Source: Adiantum capillus-veneris
Taxonomy: Eukaryota; Streptophyta; Polypodiopsida; Polypodiales; Pteridaceae
NCBI GenBank assembly: GCA_014529385.2
Contig: CM043956.1
Coordinates: 92,212,721 to 92,276,720, forward strand
Direction of reading: 5' to 3'
DNA: 64,000 nucleotides
Shown here: piece after piece, positions 46,144 through 62,663 of the stretch
Position numbering within the stretch: the stretch's first letter is position 1
Layout of the letters: the number at the start of each line of letters is the position of its first letter
Position numbers and translations under genes: made by a program
The notes under the pieces: generated by a model
The model's database searches: none
Told to the model about the DNA's origin: nothing
The model's input: the letters and a program-made list of their open reading frames with translations, nothing else

Positions 46144-46752
46144 TTATGACTTTGCCTCTCTTGTCCAAAGTGGGCAACCAAGTGAAGGCAATGACATGAT
46201 TGCCAAACTTAGTTGTCCTCCATTGGCATTGCACCCACCTTTTATTATTTCCGCCACACTCGGCGCTAAAAAACATGCCATAGAGGAGAAGGAAGAAAGG
46301 CGTACAAATTTTTCTACGTCTTTTTCTTCCATTTGTATACGAGTCCTTTCATTTAAGGAATCATGCCTCTTTTCTTTGTTTTTCAATCTTGTGAGCTTGT
46401 TCCTTTTTGCCTGCTTTAAGAGACGAACCATGTTAACAAACGCTTTTTCTTCTTGTAGGAACTTAGTCTTGAAGGACTTATACTTGGAATCAGAGCAGTC
46501 AGCTACAATGAGCTTCTTCACAAACCCTGAGTCGCGGATTAAGTGAGCGTATTCACCCATATGCAGCATGACAAGCTCAAGAGAAGGGCACCACATGAAG
46601 ACCTCCTTGTTCTTGGGATCATCGGTTATCACCACCCATCTAGAAACGGCTGCCAGAGTGAGAAATCCATGGAGGCCCATAGAAGTGCGATCCTGGGCTT
46701 CTGCATGTCGAAACGAGACAACTGTGGAACGTTGTAGTCGTGCCCTGGGCAT
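46144..46752 (-). CDS. Hypothetical protein, 202 codons
   Basis: The first ATG of the open minus-strand frame is at 46752. The product is basic with a Lys/Arg/Glu-rich middle (VNMVRLLKQAKRNKLTRLKN) likely helical, preceded by FVKKLIVADCSDSKYKSFKT. No signal peptide, membrane segment or catalytic motif is recognised. Its length is well above chance for this window, but neighbours are repeats, so a fragment of an unidentified transposable element is as likely as a host gene. A foldback element lies about 100 bp upstream of the start. Confidence 0.35.
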   Translation of the reverse strand: MPRARLQRSTVVSFRHAEAQDRTSMGLHGFLTLAAVSRWVVITDDPKNKEVFMWCPSLELVMLHMGEYAHLIRDSGFVKKLIVADCSDSKYKSFKTKFLQEEKAFVNMVRLLKQAKRNKLTRLKNKEKRHDSLNERTRIQMEEKDVEKFVRLSSFSSMACFLAPSVAEIIKGGCNANGGQLSLAIMSLPSLGCPLWTREAKS

Positions 46753-46849
46753 GGTTGCCACAAGAATCTGTGAAGCAGTGTTGAAACACAACCTATGTTT
46801 AGTGTAATCGCAATTAATTCACAAGAAAATTCTCACGATAATTCTGAGG

Positions 46850-47022
46850 GAGGCACTGCATACCTAGCTACGTAGGATTGGGGGCACGGGACTGCCTGCC
46901 CCCCCTCAAAGCCGACAGTCCCATGCCCTCAATCGTACCTAGCTAGGAGGGGTACGGGACCGCCGAGAGGGGGCAGGCGGTCCCGTGCCCCCAATCATAC
47001 CTAGCTAGGTATGCGATGCCTC
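46850..47022. repeat. Foldback element, 173 bp, ~57 bp arms
   Basis: Left arm 46850-46907 and right arm 46967-47022 are near-perfect inverted copies (GGGGGCACGGGACTGCCTGC opposite GCAGGCGGTCCCGTGCCCCC). The loop holds a third, diverged copy in the right-arm orientation (46917-46948). GC-rich in an AT-rich setting. MITE-like, class unknown. Confidence 0.9.
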
Positions 47023-47202
47023 TCGAGCAGAAGCTCATGATGTTGTGCATTGTATGAAAACAAAGACTCTGTTCTCCTACATGATTCTTGTGCATGATTC
47101 TTGTGCAATGGGTTAAAAATTTGGAAGGAGAGTATTTTTTCATATGCCCATCTAATTTAGAAAAAACACGACCACCCTATACAAGATGTTTTGCACGGGA
47201 GA

Positions 47203-47302
47203 GGCAAGCCCCGTAAGCAAGTCGTACTTTGCATGGTTTCTCATGGATGGGCAAGGTAACCCCAGTAAGCAAGTCCTACTTTGCAAGGTTTCACATGGAT
47301 GG
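47203..47302. repeat. ~47-53 bp direct repeat x2
   Basis: GTAAGCAAGTC(G/C)TACTTTGCA and ATGGATGGGC phrases recur in units 47203-47249 and 47250-47302. Confidence 0.85.
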
Positions 47303-47305
47303 GCG

Positions 47306-49511
47306 GGTATCAACCTTGGGCCAATTTCGTAACTCCGTCCAAAAGGGTGGAGTTTAGCTTACCACACCGGTTGAGGATGCTGACACAGGGGCCTGACAAT
47401 CAAGGACCTCGTCCACGCCATTGATTATGGCGCTAGACAGAGACAGAGTGAGAGCAAACGAGGAGTTGACTCATTGATGAACATGCACGAATCGATTTCC
47501 ATGTTCCTCTCTAGGCAATAGCCATTGCCACTTTCATTGGTCTAGTTAGCTTGTCTTAATTAGGAGCATGTCAAACACTTCTTTTATTGGTGTGCTCTGC
47601 ATAGCACTACAAAAATTTGCACTCATTTTCATTTGTGATCATGGCTTGTATTAGGAGTTTCTTATGTTCTACAACTATTGTAGTGATGACTAATTTACAT
47701 TCCAATAAATGCCATGTTTTGGGTCTGGGTCAAAGAGTAATCCTATGCTCCATATCCACGTCTCTCTCCCTCTAAAAGAAATAAAAATATCAACCACTCT
47801 ATCGAGTCTGCAGCCGAACTTCTGCTCATTGTTCTAACACACCTCTTAGATTCGCAACCGGCTCCAGCTCTTGCAACTCTCCAGCTCGTCGAACTGCCAT
47901 TGTCCTGCTGCTCCAACCCAAATTTAAGCATCAACCCTTTGGCCTCTGATCTCCAGCGTCAAAGAGCTCCATGGCCTCCTTTGGTACCCTTGTTCAATAT
48001 GGCATGCTTTGAACAAGGCATGCTCCTCTTTCCTGCATATAAGTCTGCTCGCCATCGCCAAGCTTGGGCTACCCATCGTTCACAGAAAGCGTCCAATGTT
48101 ATACCCTTGAAGGGTTTGTTCCCACAATGGAACTCCTGGCAGGGCCGATGACAAGCGTGCAACCCACGCGAGGAGCAAATTTTAGAAATGTAGCAAGCAA
48201 GTCATGCAAGCAACAAAGTACAAAAATTGTTTCTTAACAAAAATTCAATGGGAGACGCTCTCTTTCGATAAGAAAATTTGAGCAGGTTATTTTGTCAATT
48301 CGACGAAGGACTGGTAAACGGAGTTCGGGGTTTAAGGAAGCTCGTTCAGCATAGGCCATTTGGCCTACATGGCAAGTCGATTCATGACAATTCAAGATTG
48401 CAATCTTTCACAACCAGGGCAAAGGCCAGGACGGCTTATAAGACAACTCGGGCATGGCATGTGCCTTAAAAGGAAAAGGAAACCGGCAAGGCCGACCATT
48501 ACCTATGATTCTAAGAATCCGGCGGTCAAAAATGGATAATCTCAATTTATTGTCGGCAAGACACATCCAATGGGATTTCATCGATACATAGATTTATCTA
48601 ACGCTAACTTGACTTTGAGCTCATTTTGCAGAAACTTTTGCTTTTATTCTTTTGCATCAATAAAAGCAAGCTTCGAGACCATAACTTATGGTGGAAGGGG
48701 AGCTTGTTCCAAGGGATGTTTGTCAAGGACAAATGTCATACTGTTCAGGCAAGGCCTATTGCATACGAGTACAGACAAGGCCTGCGGCATGTAAAGTAAA
48801 GGTTATTCGACATGGCGGAGTCGTTGTTTTTTTATTTCGAAGCTCCGACAAGTAAAGGACTTTAGTAAAAGCATGCAAGGTATGCTCACACTGAACCAAG
48901 CCAGTACGGCAAGGCAAGTCGATGCAAGTATTCTAGATGGTATGTATGCTTTCGTGAAATTTTCTTTTTCATGCTTGTGCAATTTCAACACTCAAGGCAC
49001 ACGCAAGGCTTGTGAGCGTTACCAAAAGCATGATATTTTTGTTTTATGAACACACGGTGCGTAACAAACACTCATCATCAAGAAAGGTTTGAGTGAGCAA
49101 TGTTCTCATTTAAAAGCCATTTTTTTTCTCATGACTGGTAGAGATCAGGGCATGGTGTTGCATGAGAATTTCATGGAGATATGCACGGCCTGTTGCTACC
49201 CTTGTTGAAGGTGTCACAGGTACCTCGGCATGGCCGACCATTACCTATGATTCTACAAAGTCGATTATCTGTGAATACTCGACAAGGTCGACTTTCTTTT
49301 GCCATGACCTCGGGGGGTGCACTATGTAATCATGTTAATGTATAACGTGAGTTCGATAGGAAGGGTTTTAAAATGAAAAAACTTTAGGCAATCTAACAGA
49401 GATACATTAAAATAAGGGGGTTTTATATTCAATCTTGGAAAAATTTCCTAAAATAAGGGGTCATTTTATTCATTTAAACATGTTAAAGGGGGGGTTTTTT
49501 AAATACCCCGT
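47306..49511. other. No gene seen
   Basis: Mixed sequence without a recognisable protein. A 29 bp phrase GGC(A)NGGCCGACCATTACCT... recurs at 48485-48513 and 49227-49255. A frame at 47900-48151 is open but unremarkable. Confidence 0.45.
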
Positions 49512-49513
49512 GA

Positions 49514-50089
49514 ACGCACGCTATATGCTTCTCTCCAGATGCAGTCACCTATGCTTGCATTTTGAAGACATGTGGCACTTTGAAAGACGTCAACACAGGA
49601 AAACAAATTCATGATGAGCTTGTTAGTCGGGGCCTGTTGCAAAAAACTGTCGTGCTTGGTAATGCTTTGGTTGACATGTATGCCAAGTGTAGTGTACTTT
49701 CCGAAGCACAACAAGTTCTCAACGAGCTTTATGTCTGGGATGTAGTCTCTTGGAATGCATTGATTGCAGGATATGCCCAACAAGATCAGGGCCAAGAAGT
49801 GTTTGGATTTTTTAATCGGATGCAAAGTGAGGGCTTCTCTCCCGATGTGGTCACCTATGCTTGTGTTTTGAAGGCATGTGGAATTATGCAAAACGCTATC
49901 ATGGGCAAGCAGAGTCATGATGAGATTGTTAGGCAGGGGGTGTTACAAAAAGATGTCCTGCTTGGCAAGGCTTTTCTTGACATGTATGCCAAGTGTGGTG
50001 TACTTTTGAAAGCACAAAAGGTTCTTGACCAGCTTTCTGTCCGGAATGAAGTCTCTTGGAATGCACTGATTACACAATATGCCCGATAG
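49514..50089 (+). pseudogene. Longest open PPR block (~191 codons)
   Basis: Open from just after a TGA at 49511-49513 to a TAG at 50087-50089. Motifs in order: SPDAVTYACILKTCG, ALVDMYAKCSVLSEAQQVL, DVVSWNALIAGYAQ, SPDVVTYACVLKACG, AFLDMYAKCGVLLKAQKVL, EVSWNALITQYAR. That is about five to six PPR motifs of alternating P, L and S type. No ATG precedes the first motif, so this is an exon-like remnant of a longer gene, not a complete small gene. Confidence 0.75.
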
Positions 50090-50615
50090 GGGCAGGGCCA
50101 GGAAGCTAAGGGGTGTTTTCAATGAATACGGAGGGAGGGTTCCTCCCCAGATGTAGTTTCTTGGACTGTACTTATAGGAGGATATGCCCAGCAAGGGCGG
50201 GCCAATGTGGCAGACTTTCACACGGGCTCCATCGTTTTATCGATGCCCCTAGGACAGCGATATGCACAAGGAGAAGGGCCGGAGCGTGGACTCTTGGCTA
50301 TTTTTACAAGCTTGCAGGGAGATGCATGGCTCTCTATAGCTTTGTAAAGCTAAGGCAGCCAACCCGCGTTAGAGGCTGCTGAAAAAAGTTGTCCTGCTTC
50401 GCACTGTCTTGAAGGGCCAAGTTTTGAAAACAACTAGTGAAGCAAGGGCTCAGCGAGGGCGGCCTATCTTTAGATGGAATCACTTATGCATGCATCTTGA
50501 AGACTGTGGCTCTATGCAACATGCTGATGTGGGCACAAAAAATTAACAACTATATTGTTACTCATAGGCTCTTGAAAAGAGGACTCTCTGTAGCTTTGTA
50601 AAGCCAAGGCAGGAA

Positions 50616-51113
50616 CGCAGCCCGACTGCTAGAGGCTGTTGAAAAACATTGTTGTGCTTGGCACCGTCTTGGAGGCTAGAGTGCCAAGTGAAGCGAGAGC
50701 CTCTCTTCAGATGGAATCACCTATGCATGCATCTTGAAGATTGTGGCTTTACGCAAGATGCTGATATGGGCACACGAATTCGCAACTATGTTGTTAGTCA
50801 GAAGCTCTTGATAAGAGGTGTCATGCTTGGCACTGTCTTGGTTGATATGTATGCGAAGAGAGGTCGCAGCCCGACCGCTAGAGGCTGTTGAAAAAAGTTG
50901 TTGTGCTTGGCACTGTCTTGGAGGCTTGAGTGCCAAGGGAAGCGAGGGCCTCTCTTCAGATGGAATCACCTATGCATGCATCTTGAAGATTGTGGCTCTA
51001 CGCAAGATGCTATATGGGCACACGAATTCACTACTATGTTGTTAGTCAGAGGTTCTTGATAAGAGGTGTCGTGCTTGGCACTGTCTTGGTTGATATGTAT
51101 GCGAAGAGAGGTC
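50616..51113 (+). repeat. 249 bp tandem duplication within PPR array 2
   Basis: CGCAGCCCGAC(T/C)GCTAGAGGC starts units at 50616 and 50865; the period is 83 codons. Confidence 0.85.
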
Positions 51114-53465
51114 TTCTCTCCAGATGCAATTACCTACGCATGCATCTTGAAGGCATGCGGCTCTATGCAAGATGCTGATATGGGCACAAAAAATCACAAT
51201 CAGATTGTTCGTCATATTCTCTTGAAAAGAGATGTCGTGCTTGGCTCTGTCTTGGTTGATATGTATGCAAAGCGAGGGCCTCTCTCTAGCTACAATCACC
51301 TATGCATGCACCTTGAAGGCATGTGGCTCTACACAAGATGCTGATATGGGCACAAAAATTCACAATTACATTGTTAGTCAGAGGCTGTTGAAAAAAGATG
51401 TCGTGCTTGGCACTATCTTGGTCAATATGTATGTCAAATGTGGTGCGCTTGAGAAAGCACAAAAAGTGCTTGATGAGCTTTCTGTCCGGCACTGATTGTG
51501 GGATGCGCGCAATAAGAGCAGCTTGAGAGGCTGTCGTGCTTGGCAGTGTCTTGGTCGAGATGTATGCCAAATGTGATGTGCTTGAGAAAGCACAAAAAGT
51601 GCTTGAGCAGCTTCTTGTCTTGAATGTTGTCTCTTGGAATGCACTGATTGTGGGATGTGTGCAAGAAGAGCAGTGCCAAAAATCTCTAGGCTGCTGTTTT
51701 CAACAGATGCAAAGCATTGAAATGCATAGGTTGTGGGATACAGTAGGAGCAGGTCCAGAAAGCTCCAGAATGTTTTCCACTTCCTACGCATAGTGTGGAC
51801 TCTTGGAATCCACTGATTGCAGTATTTTCCACAGGAGATAACTTTAGTCTATTTACACCAAATGCAATCGCGTACGTGTGCATCTTGAAGGCATGTTTCT
51901 CTACGCAAGATGCTCATATGGACACAAAAATTGAGATTGATATTGTTAGCATGGGCTATTGATGAAAAAAGGTGTCGTGCTTGGCAATGCCTTGGTCAAT
52001 ATTTATGCCATATGTGGTGTGCTTGAGAAAGCATAAAAAGTGCTTGAGGAGGGATACGCGCAAGAAGAGTGGCTCTAGAGGCTGTTGAGAAAAGATCTCA
52101 TGCTTGGGATTGTGTTGGTCGACATGTCTGCCAAATGTGCTGAGCTTGAGAAAGCACAAAAAGTGCTTGAGGAGCTTCCTAACCAGAATATTGTCTCTTG
52201 GAATGCACTGATTGCGGGATGTGCGCAAGAGAAGCAGCTCCAGAAAGCTCTAGGCTATTTTCAAGGGATGCAAAGTATGGGAATGCACTGGTTGTGGGAT
52301 CTCTCTCCCGAATGCTGTCTCTCTTGGAGTGCATTGATTGTGGGATACACGGAACAGGAGCAGGGCCAGAAAGCTCTCAGTTGTTTTCAGCGGATGCAAA
52401 GTGGGGGCCTCTCTCCGGATGAAATCACACACGCATGCATCTTGAAGGCTTGTGGCTGTACGCAAGATGTCAATACGGGCTTGAAATTTCTCTTTAATAG
52501 TATTTGTTACAAAAAAATGCCGTGCTTGGCAATGCCTTGGTTGATATGTTTTCCAGCAGATCTGAAGTGAGGGACTCTTTCCAGATGCAATCACATACGT
52601 GTGCATCTTGAAGGCATAAGTTTTTACACAAGATGTCGATGTGGGCCTCTCTCCGTATGGTATCGCCTACGTGTCCACCTTGCAAGCATGTGTCTCTATG
52701 CAAGAGGCTGATACGGGCACAAAAAATGAGCTTTTTATTGTTGTTCAGAGGTTGTTGAAAAAAGATGTCGCGCTTGGCACAATCTTGGTCGATAATTATG
52801 ACACGTGTGTTGCGCTTCAAAAAAGTGACGGTTTCTCACCAACCGAAGTCTCTTGGAGTGCTTTTATATCCAGTTATGTCAAGCAAGGGCAGGTGAGGAA
52901 GCTCTGAAATTAATTTCAAAGATGCAATATGACATGGGCATGTTCTTCATGACCATTTTGCCCAAAATGTTGCTTGTCGAATGCCTTAAATGATGGGAAT
53001 GGTGTCTCTTTCAATGCATTGGTAGCGGGATACGCACTGCAGGAGCAAGCCCAGAAAGCTCTAGGCCATTTTCATCTTTCTATCTGCAGTGTGGACTCCT
53101 TTAATGCACTCACTATGGGATGTGTGCAACAAGAGCAAGGCCAATGAGCGATACAGGAAAGAAGTTGTGCTTGGCTTTGCCTGAGACTATGTATACGTCA
53201 CATATGGTGATCTTCAGAATGCACGAAAAGCGCCCGAGGACCTTCCTGTGAGGAACGCCGCCACAAGATCGCAGAAAGGGTCTCTATCCAGATGCAATCA
53301 ACTACGCCTGTACACAGGAATCTGGAAGGCATGCGGGTCAGCAGATGCAATCACGTACGCAGCCATAGATATTAGAATTCAGGATACGATCGCTAGTCAA
53401 CGTTTGTTGGGAGTGCAATTTCATGCTTGGTGGTGGTTTCATCGATATGTATACAAAATGTGGTG

Positions 53466-53699
53466 TCCTCACAATAGCACAAAAACTTCTTGAAGGGTAT
53501 CCTCCCTGTGGTGTCGTGTTTTGTAGTGGGTTAAGTGCAAGAGATGCCCAACATCGTTGATGCAAGGAAGTCCACCGGCGTGTCCTCACAATAGCACAAA
53601 AACTTCTTGAAGGGTATCCTCCCTGTGGTGTCGTCTCTTGTAGCGGGTTAAGTGCAGGAGATGCCCAACATCGTTGATGCAAGGAAGTCCACATGCAAT
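53466..53699 (+). repeat. 117 bp tandem duplication at the end of PPR array 2
   Basis: Units 53466-53582 and 53583-53699 both start TCCTCACAATAGCACAAAAA; the period is 39 codons. Confidence 0.95.
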
Positions 53700-53713
53700 A
53701 GACATTCAATCGC

Positions 53714-53908
53714 GCGGTGAGTAAGCATTATCATTTTTTGATTTTTCACACTGAGAACGCATTAACGAACGTATTGAAAATTGCACGCTGCCGTGGGAAT
53801 GGCACGTTCCCTCGTATTATAAAAATTGGGGAAGATTGTGCAAACTCCCCCATGCAAGGAGACTTGCATGTTTTCTTTTTTTTTTTGAAACATAAAAAAT
53901 GGAAAAAC
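53714..53908. repeat. Shared flank copy 2 (matches 5801-5996)
   Basis: Directly follows PPR array 2 as copy 1 follows array 1; conserved phrases include GCCGTGGGAATGGCAC. Confidence 0.8.
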
Positions 53909-53909
53909 A

Positions 53910-57666
<3,757 letters not shown>

Positions 57667-58672
57667 CAACGCAACACTGGGGACCAGAAGATGGTTTGGT
57701 CCTCCCCCGTAAAAGTTTCTTTAGTACTTGGGAGAAGTCTATAGAAGCACTTGAATCGAACATTCTACCAGGCTCATTCTAGAATAAGACTTGATGGTAC
57801 TCAGAAGCCTCAACTTCCTATTCCTAGAGCATGACCCTATTCCAAGGAGCTTTCATTTCTTATTCTAAATCCTTGAGAACCAAGGTTATCCCTGAAACTC
57901 TTTTCTGACTCTATTCCTAGAGTCCTCTTCCTACAAAACAACTCTGCTCTCCTGACGTGAATTCCTTCCTTGGGAATCTCAACTTCCGGATCCCAACTCA
58001 AGTCTACCATTCTTAGATCCATGGATCTACTCCCAAAGTGAGGGTGTGAAACCCTTGGGATGATCCAACCCTAGTTCATTAGAGTGCTTTTCTCCTTCAG
58101 AGACTCATGACTTCCTCTACTCCTACTCCCTCATGAAGAGGGAAGCACACCTGCAAACAAACACTAAGAGATCATAACATGAAAAATGCTACCTTTGAAG
58201 TCTTGGCACTTGTTGTGCAACTTGGTTATCCAAATGCAACTCCCTGGAAGAGATCTCTACACAGAGAATCCTCTCTTCCAATCCTACACATAGAAGAGGT
58301 GTGCTTTTGGATCCCTTCTTGTAAATCATCCCCGTCTATGAAGTTTATGGGCTATAAACAAAGCAAAAACAGCAACTTGTTGTGATGAAAACACTCTGTG
58401 TGGGCATTTCTTCACGATGGAACTTGCCTACATGGTCTTGGCATCATCCGGTATACTTGAGGTAGCCATGGACATCATTGGCGGCATCGACTTCGTGGCT
58501 AAAATATTGAGTAGCTTCCACTTTGCTTTAGAGATGGATTTTTCTCTTCCTGTAGTTGTCCCCACACACCCACAACCGAGGGCGCTAGGTTGCTTTTATA
58601 GTTCTCGACAGTTCGACAAGAATAGGAGAGTCTTGTTTTTGCGGCAAAAGTAGGGTAGAGGGGACGCCTAGC

Positions 58673-58674
<2 letters not shown>

Positions 58675-58713
<39 letters not shown>
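58675..58713. repeat. (GA)n microsatellite
   Basis: About 19 GA units. Confidence 0.97.
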
Positions 58714-58716
<3 letters not shown>

Positions 58717-59681
58717 CACTTTTTCTTTTAGCTAAAAAGAGGAAGAGAGTGGGAGCGCTGAGATTTTTGGTTGCTTTAATTACCAGATGACTGCCCATTT
58801 ATTTAGTGGGCAATCGGTCTCTTTTAAAAATGGTCTAAACCTATTAAAAACTTAGTAAAACCTTATAAGCTAAAAAAAATGCTTGCACCGCACTTCTCAG
58901 GCGTCCCTGAATGCACTTACATGCACAGATGCAATGAAGACATAGACTTCCTTGCGAGAAAGCATCCACTTTTCCAAAAAGCAACGCGCTTTCTCAAAAA
59001 GCATCTATTTTTTCTCAAAGTTTCCTTTGAACCCATCTTCATTCAAGTGCTTGCTCATCCTTGTGCATAATTCTAACATAGTTTGGAATTTCCTCCCGAC
59101 TATGGAATATTCCCTTTTTGATTCCCTTGTCACCCACCTTGTGACGCATCAAGAATACCTATCACTTAGTCCTTTCCTAAACGAACTTACGATACAATCT
59201 CATTCGCAATGCTCTATGTCACCCATCCTATGACACATCAGAGATGTTCGTTCCTGGATGGTCGAATACTTATTCCCTATTCTCCTTGTCACCCATCGGA
59301 TATGACACATTAGAAGTACCCGTTCTTGGTGGCCTTACATATATTCCCGTTCACAATGCTCCCATCATTACTTTGAATGATGCACATAAATATCTATATT
59401 CGGATGGCTCTAGTGAGAAAAACCCTCTCACTTATAATTCCAAAAATTCACTTAGAATTATTTTTTCCCAGTGTCCAAAGCGAGAAAATCCTCACACTTA
59501 TAAATTTAATAATTCATTTAAAAAAAATGAATTACTTTTTCATCATATAAAGCCAATTTAGCAACAAAGAATCTCTATAGATTCCTTATCTTTATTAAGG
59601 ATTTACTTAGTTGAAATCTCCTCCTCCCACATGCTCCTTCATGCACGGTGGTTGAGCTCATGAATAGAGCCATTAAAGGTT

Positions 59682-59707
59682 GGGGGGGGGGGGGGGGGGG
59701 GGGGGGG
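59682..59707. repeat. Poly-G (26)
   Basis: Uninterrupted G run on plus. Confidence 0.95.
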
Positions 59708-60078
59708 CTATTCTCATTGTCCTGTGATGGTGCTACCAGGCCGCAGGTAAATAAAAGACACACTGTTTTTAAGCTATTTTAGGAAGCGGTGACTTGGGGC
59801 TCATAAAAAGGCCCAAAATAGGTTTCTTCTAGAAAAGAAAGAGGGGATCGACTGATTTGAGGGGCTTCTTCTTGTTTTTCAAGTATGTGAAAGAAGAGAA
59901 CATGGAAATCACGCTTATGTGAAGGGTTTCTTCATGCTCACATCTATCTATACTATTATAATGGGGGAAGGGATTTTGACCCCTCCCCCCGGACACATGG
60001 CTTCACCTCCTGCATGCGACAGTTCTAACTTCTCAGGCGAGCGTGCCTTGCATGAGATGACACAGTGGACAGGTGAGA

Positions 60079-60084
<6 letters not shown>

Positions 60085-60111
<27 letters not shown>
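60085..60111. repeat. (AG)n microsatellite
   Basis: About 13 AG units. Confidence 0.95.
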
Positions 60112-60115
<4 letters not shown>

Positions 60116-60409
60116 GGGGACGGGGGCACACCTGTTCGAGGGTCAAGACCTACAAACTAGCTATGTACGTGTGCGCAATCAAGCCTCAGTTTCGATCGAC
60201 CACATTGCCTCAGTTTCGAGCGACCCAAAATGTCCTTCAAATTTTTCAAAATTCCTAAAATCCTTGGTTGTGAGATTAAATAAGGAAGGCCAATTGTCTA
60301 TCGATAAAAGATGCTAAAAGTAGGATTTGATTTGGTTATGTAGGCTTTGGAGATGAATCGTTTCATTATTTTTAGGCATATTTGCCTTTTTTGGGGGTGT
60401 AATTTCTCC

Positions 60410-60518
<109 letters not shown>

Positions 60519-60785
60519 CATGGTAAGGATTCGGGAATGTGGACCAATATTTGGGAAACATCATCTTATAAAACATACAAAATTCCTTTCCTTGAATTAT
60601 GCCAAGAGGAAATTTTAGAAAAATAGGTTTTTGTTTTAGGTTTTTACACTATTTTGTCTATTTTGGGGTGGAATTTCTCCTTTGTCCCTTGCCCTCAACC
60701 AGCATTTTTGAAATTGAAAACGACACAATATTAAGTTGAGACACATTTTTCCCGAACACAGCTGTGGACTTTGCGTGCATTTGTG

Positions 60786-60787
<2 letters not shown>

Positions 60788-60844
<57 letters not shown>

Positions 60845-60917
60845 CTTGCCAAACTTTGTAATTTAACTCTACTTTCTTAAATTTAACTCTATTTTTAGAG
60901 AGAGAGAGAGAGAGAGA
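60788..60917. repeat. Two (GA)n tracts
   Basis: GA 60788-60841 and 60898-60917, separated by a short duplicated phrase TTTAACTCTA. Confidence 0.95.
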
Positions 60918-61271
60918 ATGCAAAATAACTAGCTCCTTTGTCTGGTGCCTTCAGGCCAGTTCTCTCTGACCAACAGAAAGTATCACACACACACACGCAT
61001 ATACACACAGGTGTGACATGTCACAGGTATTAGCGCCATAATGCTCCCATGCTTTACAAGAAGCTATTGTAGCCAGCAGCTATCGCCCGCAACATCTCAA
61101 GTCATCCCCTCCCTCCAGGCTCCAATAGCCTCGACTTCTGATGCCCGCCATAGCTACTCAATCCCCACTTTCTCATGATTGGGCGACGCCGTCTTAGTGA
61201 GGTGTGGACCTTGGGGTTCTATAGACTACAAACCATGCAAAACAGAGCAAGAGAGAGCCACAACCACTTGC

Positions 61272-61275
<4 letters not shown>

Positions 61276-61314
<39 letters not shown>
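61276..61314. repeat. (TG)n microsatellite
   Basis: About 19 TG units. Confidence 0.97.
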
Positions 61315-61315
<1 letters not shown>

Positions 61316-61476
61316 CAGTTCTAATTTTATATATAAATATATACGCAAACGAACACTACAGTTCACAGACCAATAATTCTAGAAAAATACAATGGATTTG
61401 TACAATAATTTATTTGTCGTTGAAAATAAATTTTGTACAAGGTAGTAAAGATAACATAGTAAAACATGGGAAGCAT

Positions 61477-61785
61477 TCATCCCAGATTCTGGAGTGATGT
61501 TGCTTCAAGGTAAGCGAACAACCACCAGTCATCTACAACATAGAACTGAATGTTTTTATCACAGAAGGTAGCCCTCACCTGCACCCATAGCCACAAGAAA
61601 ACAATTCTTTAGCCCGTGACTGTACGCAAGTGATGCTGGCCATCCCAGTTGTTATCCATGTCACAATGAAAAAACAAACAGTTATTAACATGTATTTTGT
61701 TCCTTTTGAAAACAGGAAAAGGGTCCTTGGCTTTTTGCCAATCCCATATTGGAACGTGAAATTTCCACAGAGCTACTATATATTA
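61477..61785 (-). pseudogene. Possible decayed coding fragment, unrecognised
   Basis: Two consecutive minus-strand frames look protein-like: about 58 codons (WKFHVPIWDWQKAKDPFPVF, CDMDNNWDGQHHLRTVTG) ending at 61609, then about 43 codons in a shifted frame (VRATFCDKNIQFYVVDDWWL) ending at 61477. The Trp-rich composition is unusual for chance. No family recognised; either a frameshifted relic or two exons. Confidence 0.25.
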
Positions 61786-62663
61786 AGTTAGTTCCAGATT
61801 TATTTCATAAAATTTTCCGTTGCTTATATTCATAAAAGTTTGAAGGAGTTTTAACCTAAAAAAACTTCTTCTTTAATTAGATTGGACAGAATATTACTCC
61901 ATAGGAGTACGCACAAGAAATCTTGAGCCAGATATCTTTTTTATGAGTAACCCATTTAAGTAAGATTTGAGTCAATCTTAGTAAGACCTACAAGGAAGGT
62001 CTAATTCTCGGGAACAGTAACCCAGCCAAAGACACACATTGAGACATTCCTCGGCTTAGTAAAAATGATCTTTTACAAAATTTACCATCAGTATTTCAAT
62101 CAAAGTCTACATAGTAAGCTGGAGAAACCATTTCAAATTTTTCCATATAATATATGTAGATATGCACCCATACTCCCATGTACAGAACGAAGGTCAAATT
62201 CAAAAATAGCCATGCTTAGGACTTCATTCAGTTATGTCTGAAAAAAGAGTTTTCAGGTTTCAAGCATCTTAGCAGAAACTCCACTAAGAGCACCATCAAC
62301 AACCTCATCCATTAGGAAATTTCAGAGGTCATTTGGAGGGCCATATGAAGAGAGAGAATAATAGAGCGCGTCCAATGAGCACGAAGGCTACGTTACGTAG
62401 GAAAGTACGTGGAAAGACTCAAAAAATAGGAAAATAGCATAAAACTTTCACGAATCTAGGATTGTAGCATCGTAATTTCCTTCCTTTTACCGAGCTTTTA
62501 GGTGCTTGCATGTGGTCCCACTTCTGATATTCTCTTATGGTCATTAACGTACTGAAGGGTGACCATTAAGCCCGCACAAGATATTGGAATTCTAAAACAC
62601 TTTCCCTCCATTAGAATGCTTTCAAAGTGAATCTCCCTCCACTAAATCTTTTCTCTGAGAGCT
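61786..62663. other. No gene seen; upstream of the right-edge gene
   Basis: AT-rich non-coding sequence that would contain the promoter of the gene starting at 62664. No confident promoter element assigned. Confidence 0.4.

Larger units (their letters stand above)
49512..53712 (+). pseudogene. Decayed PPR (PLS-class) array, copy 2
   Basis: Better preserved than copy 1. Complete P-L-S units occur at 49514-50089, 51232-51495 (LKACGSTQDADMGTKIHNYI, LVNMYVKCGALEKAQKVLDEL) and 52085-52570 (VSWNALIAGCAQ, YFQGMQSMG, SPDEITHACILKACG). Between them lie stops, shifts and tandem copies. No E or DYW tail is seen. No initiation codon in context at the left end: an in-frame TGA at 49511 directly precedes coding. 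Confidence 0.85.
57670..60084. other. No gene seen; repeats and poly-G
   Basis: (GA)n at 58675-58713. Three diverged copies of TGTCACCCA...TGACACATCA at about 59129, 59218 and 59288. Poly-G of 26 at 59682-59707. Several 60-105 codon frames have no family resemblance. Confidence 0.45.
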
